From Candidatus Sivonenia alaskensis PMM_0068 (GTDB lineage Bacteria > Cyanobacteriota > Cyanobacteriia > Gloeobacterales > PMM-0068), in assembly GCA_949127685.1 (NCBI GenBank), contig CASBPW010000033.1, positions 1 to 7,512 of the forward strand: DNA of 7,512 bases, given 5' to 3'. The notes beneath the pieces were generated by a model that made no database searches, was not told where the DNA came from, and saw only the letters and a program-made list of their open reading frames with translations. Below are positions 6,701 to 7,512 of the stretch, piece by piece (the first letter of the stretch is position 1; each line of letters begins with the position of its first letter). The position numbers and the translations under genes were made by a program.

Positions 6701-7013
6701 CCGAGGCACCCAGAAGTTCTTGGCTCAGCAGGGTCTTGTCACCGATGAGGTGCTAAAAATTCACGAAGGCCGTCCCCACATCGAAGACCTCATCAAAAAT
6801 GGTCAGATTCAGTTAGTGATTAATACACCCACAGGCAGCGAAGCTCAATCGGACGGTCGCAGAATTCGCCGTACTGCCCTTGCCCAAAGAATTCCCGTAA
6901 TCACAACCATTGCCGGTGCGATTGCTACTGCCCAAGCCATTCGTGCTCTCCAAAAAGGCCCCTTACAGGTGAAAACAATTCAGGAGTATCACGGATTAGC
7001 TACTGAACCCTAA
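3747..7013 (+). CDS. carB: Carbamoyl-phosphate synthase, large (ammonia-using, ATP-dependent) subunit
   Basis: CarB makes carbamoyl phosphate from bicarbonate, ammonia (released from glutamine by CarA) and two ATP, feeding pyrimidine and arginine synthesis in the cytoplasm. The 1088 residues match the usual ~1070-1100. Layout: carboxyphosphate half 1-~405, oligomerisation region ~405-555, carbamoyl-phosphate half ~560-940, allosteric MGS-like domain ~945-1088. Each half has an ATP-grasp fold with its signatures: RPSFTLGGSGG (171-181) and RPSYVLGGRAM (722-732), then EMNPR (301-305) and EVNPR (852-856). By alignment with E. coli, ligand residues Arg129, Arg171, Gln287, Glu301 and Asn303, and in the second half Arg722, Gln840, Glu852 and Asn854, are present. 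It looks fully functional and cyanobacterial in wording. The ATG at 3747 gives the standard MPKRTDL-KI start though no Shine-Dalgarno is seen. carA and other pyrimidine genes are absent nearby, common in cyanobacteria. The allosteric domain suggests UMP/ornithine-type control, inferred from the family. Confidence 0.98.
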   Translation: MPKRTDLKKILIIGAGPIVIGQACEFDYSGTQACKALREEGYTVVLVNSNPATIMTDPSFADRTYIEPVTPEFVAKIIERERPDALLPTMGGQTALNVAVALAESGILEKFGVELIGAKLEAIQKAEDREKFKAAMEKIGLSVPKSGFGHTLEECRHIGQAIIGSFPLIIRPSFTLGGSGGGIAYNQEEFEAVCRTGLEASPTSQVLIEESALGWKEYELEVMRDLADNVVIICSIENIDPMGIHTGDSVTVAPAQTLTDKEYQRLRDASIAVIREIGVETGGSNIQFAIHPETGKVIVIEMNPRVSRSSALASKATGFPIAKIAAKLAVGYTLDEIPNDITRETPASFEPTIDYVVTKIPRFAFEKFPGSEPVLTTQMKSVGEAMSIGRTFNESLQKALRSMELGRFGFGADRPVASTDLGALLRAMRTPNPERLFQIHDALRAGASVEEIHDITKVDPWFLDKFAELVALEEQALVLKEKGGLDTLSLEEQKDWLWEYKQNGYSDQQLGYLLGSNEQAIRSLRNTLGINPVYKTVDTCAAEFEAFTPYHYSTYESETELRISQKRKVMILGGGPNRIGQGIEFDYCCCHACFALSEDGFETIMVNSNPETVSTDYDTSDILFFEPLTREDVLNIVEAEKPEGVIVQFGGQTPLKLAVPLEKAGVPIWGTTPDAIDRAEDRERFEQVLRALDIRQPNNGIARSHAEALVAAQRVGYPVVVRPSYVLGGRAMEIVYSDRDLERYMTTALPLDLDITEHPILIDQFLEGAVEVDVDAVCDRTGRVVIGGIMEHIEEAGIHSGDSACVLPARSLSDDVLQTIRDWTVKLAQSLKVVGLMNVQYAVQEEQVYVLEVNPRASRTVPFVSKAIGVPLAMIAARLMSGKTLEELGFTKEVIPKHVSVKEAVLPFDKFPGTDLILGPEMRSTGEVMGIDMDFGAAFAKAQLAAGQRVPTSGRVFISVGDRDKNAVIPVVKDLLELNFSVVCTRGTQKFLAQQGLVTDEVLKIHEGRPHIEDLIKNGQIQLVINTPTGSEAQSDGRRIRRTALAQRIPVITTIAGAIATAQAIRALQKGPLQVKTIQEYHGLATEP

Positions 7014-7028
7014 AACCTTGATCCCTTG

Positions 7029-7059
7029 AAAAAGACGGGAATCTTAAAGCCCCGTTTTT
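7029..7059 (+). terminator. Weak Rho-independent terminator after carB
   Basis: AAAA-G-ACGGG (7030-7039, G bulged) can pair with CCCGTTTTT (7051-7059), leaving an 11-nt loop. The T-run is within the 3' arm, giving a short A/T-flanked hairpin 17 nt after the carB stop. The stem has only five strong pairs, so efficiency is doubtful. GATCCC (7020-7025) could compete for GGGAATC (7037-7043). Confidence 0.45.
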
Positions 7060-7120
7060 ACAGGATTGGGGGGAGCTAACTGCGTAAGTCTTGCTCACTA
7101 TAGAAAAGTCAACCATCAAT

Positions 7121-7149
7121 TTCAGAAAATCAGTTTAAGTGCGTAGTAT
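7121..7149 (+). promoter_or_regulatory. Candidate promoter of the miniature YbjQ-like gene
   Basis: TTCAGA (7121-7126) and TAGTAT (7144-7149) each match four of six consensus bases and are exactly 17 nt apart. Transcription would start near 7156, leaving a ~17-nt leader that carries the GAGG ribosome binding site. A promoter of its own, after a terminator, would make the small gene independent of carB. Confidence 0.3.
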
Positions 7150-7162
7150 TGTGAAAAATTTA

Positions 7163-7166
7163 GAGG
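7163..7166 (+). promoter_or_regulatory. Ribosome binding site GAGG for the 49-codon frame
   Basis: GAGG lies 6 nt before the ATG at 7173. It is the best Shine-Dalgarno on the plus strand of this window, stronger than those of the kinase or carB, and supports that the short frame is translated. Confidence 0.55.
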
Positions 7167-7172
7167 TAACCC

Positions 7173-7322
7173 ATGCTCGTTGTAACTACATCAACTGGAG
7201 TCCTGGATATTGTTGGTGGGCGTTCTGGAGCGTACGAGCAAGAACTACGCAAAGCCAAGAATATTGCCTTAGAAGAAATGAAAGATGAAGCTGCTAGAAT
7301 GCCTGACCCATTGGCAGGGTAA
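7173..7322 (+). CDS. Miniature, internally deleted YbjQ-family (DUF74/UPF0145) protein
   Basis: This 49-residue protein starts MLVVTTST like YbjQ/UPF0145 proteins and then jumps to [20 protein letters not shown] and [10 protein letters not shown], which match the family core (in E. coli YbjQ, [20 protein letters not shown]). The normal ~105-residue protein has about 30 residues between these parts (the PG...YLGVVTGEAILG...FRDFF region), all absent here without loss of frame. The C-terminal part (GA-AVVG-DIDYE and beyond) is also missing, replaced by RMPDPLAG and a stop. The family forms a pentameric fold sometimes called heavy-metal-binding; no function is firmly established. Three stretches are missing or replaced, so normal folding is unlikely. 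It could be a decaying copy, yet the GAGG Shine-Dalgarno and clean frame allow a working microprotein. No trace of the lost C-terminus is seen in the bases downstream. Confidence 0.6.
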   Translation: [49 protein letters not shown]

Positions 7323-7332
7323 TCGCATCTAA

Positions 7333-7358
7333 TTTTGTATAAATTGTACTTGACAAAA
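7333..7358 (+). promoter_or_regulatory. Palindrome abutting a perfect -35 (TTGACA)
   Basis: GTATAAATTGTAC (7337-7349) is a 13-bp dyad with one mismatched pair, immediately followed by the consensus -35 TTGACA (7350-7355). TTTTGT (7333-7338) and ACAAAA (7353-7358) form an outer inverted pair. The expected -10, 17 nt on, is only TCGAAA (7373-7378), so promoter activity would be weak or activated. It would drive the gene starting at 7467 with a leader of about 80 nt. It is close to, but not, an NtcA site (spacing of GTA and TAC is 7, not 8). Confidence 0.35.
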
Positions 7359-7466
7359 GGTGAAGGTCTAAGTCGAAAGAGGGGCTTGCCGTGGAGACTG
7401 TCATGGAGAAGTTCGAGCGGTTAATCTGAGGGGGAAGTAAAAGGTTGAATACTCTGGCAGGTCACA

Positions 7467-7512
7467 ATGGCAAAAGGCTTTGGTCAACTCGTTCTGAGCC
7501 CTAAACAGGAAC
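7467..7512 (+). CDS. Start of an unrecognised protein, cut by the window end
   Basis: The ATG at 7467 opens 15 codons, MAKGFGQLVLSPKQE, running off the end of the window. MAKGFG-type starts occur in several uncharacterised cyanobacterial proteins, but 15 residues do not allow a family call. The ribosome binding site is poor (AGG four nt upstream). A weak promoter candidate lies about 110 bp before. Confidence 0.4.
   Translation, partial: MAKGFGQLVLSPKQE

Noticed and set aside
7147..7155. TATTGTGAA shared with the minus strand of 585-593 as a common regulatory motif
   Set aside because: A single 9-bp match between two A/T-rich intergenic sites in 7.5 kb is expected by chance.
7337..7349. NtcA (nitrogen control) binding site
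   Set aside because: The consensus is GTA, eight bases, TAC; here the gap is seven bases and no matching -10 lies at the usual distance.
1..7512. HIP1 palindrome GCGATCGC, tRNA/rRNA genes, CRISPR arrays, insertion sequences
   Set aside because: I saw no copy of HIP1, no cloverleaf or rRNA segment, no regularly spaced repeats and no transposase-like frame. Lack of HIP1 does not exclude a cyanobacterium.

Overview
The window is accessory-poor bacterial DNA, most likely from a cyanobacterium or a close relative. The evidence is the large subunit of carbamoyl-phosphate synthase (CarB), which reads like the cyanobacterial proteins almost throughout, and a soluble GAF/PAS multi-sensor histidine kinase whose second GAF domain is of a type common in cyanobacteria. 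Several starts lack a strong Shine-Dalgarno sequence. The genus cannot be named from this stretch.

Layout: (a) Positions 1-~355 are visibly more GC-rich than the rest. They hold, on the minus strand, the first ~100 codons of a SulP-family anion transporter, ending in a 41-bp-arm fold-back palindrome at the window edge. (b) Positions ~355-470 hold, on the minus strand, a good promoter -10, a leader hairpin, a strong ribosome binding site and the first ~20 codons of a flavodoxin-fold NAD(P)H oxidoreductase, which then runs abruptly into the SulP piece. (c) Positions 471-745 are a non-coding divergent intergenic region unusually dense in inverted repeats. (d) 746-3682 is a GAF-PAS-GAF-PAS-PAS-HisKA-HATPase sensor kinase without membrane segments or receiver domain. 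(e) 3747-7013 is a full-length carB, 64 bp behind the kinase. (f) 7014-7172 holds a weak hairpin terminator and a candidate promoter. (g) 7173-7322 encodes a 49-residue, internally deleted relative of the YbjQ (DUF74/UPF0145) family. (h) 7323-7466 is non-coding, with a palindrome touching a perfect -35 hexamer, and 7467-7512 is the first 15 codons of an unrecognised gene cut by the window end.

How it fits together: carB supplies carbamoyl phosphate for pyrimidine and arginine synthesis. Its partner carA is not in the window. The kinase may share transcription with carB, but no functional link is proven. The left end is best explained as a chimeric contig end: a foreign SulP fragment joined into the oxidoreductase gene and closed by a snap-back palindrome. 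The most interesting candidates for real biology are the dyad-rich region before the kinase and the miniature YbjQ-like gene. I found no convincing new multi-gene system.
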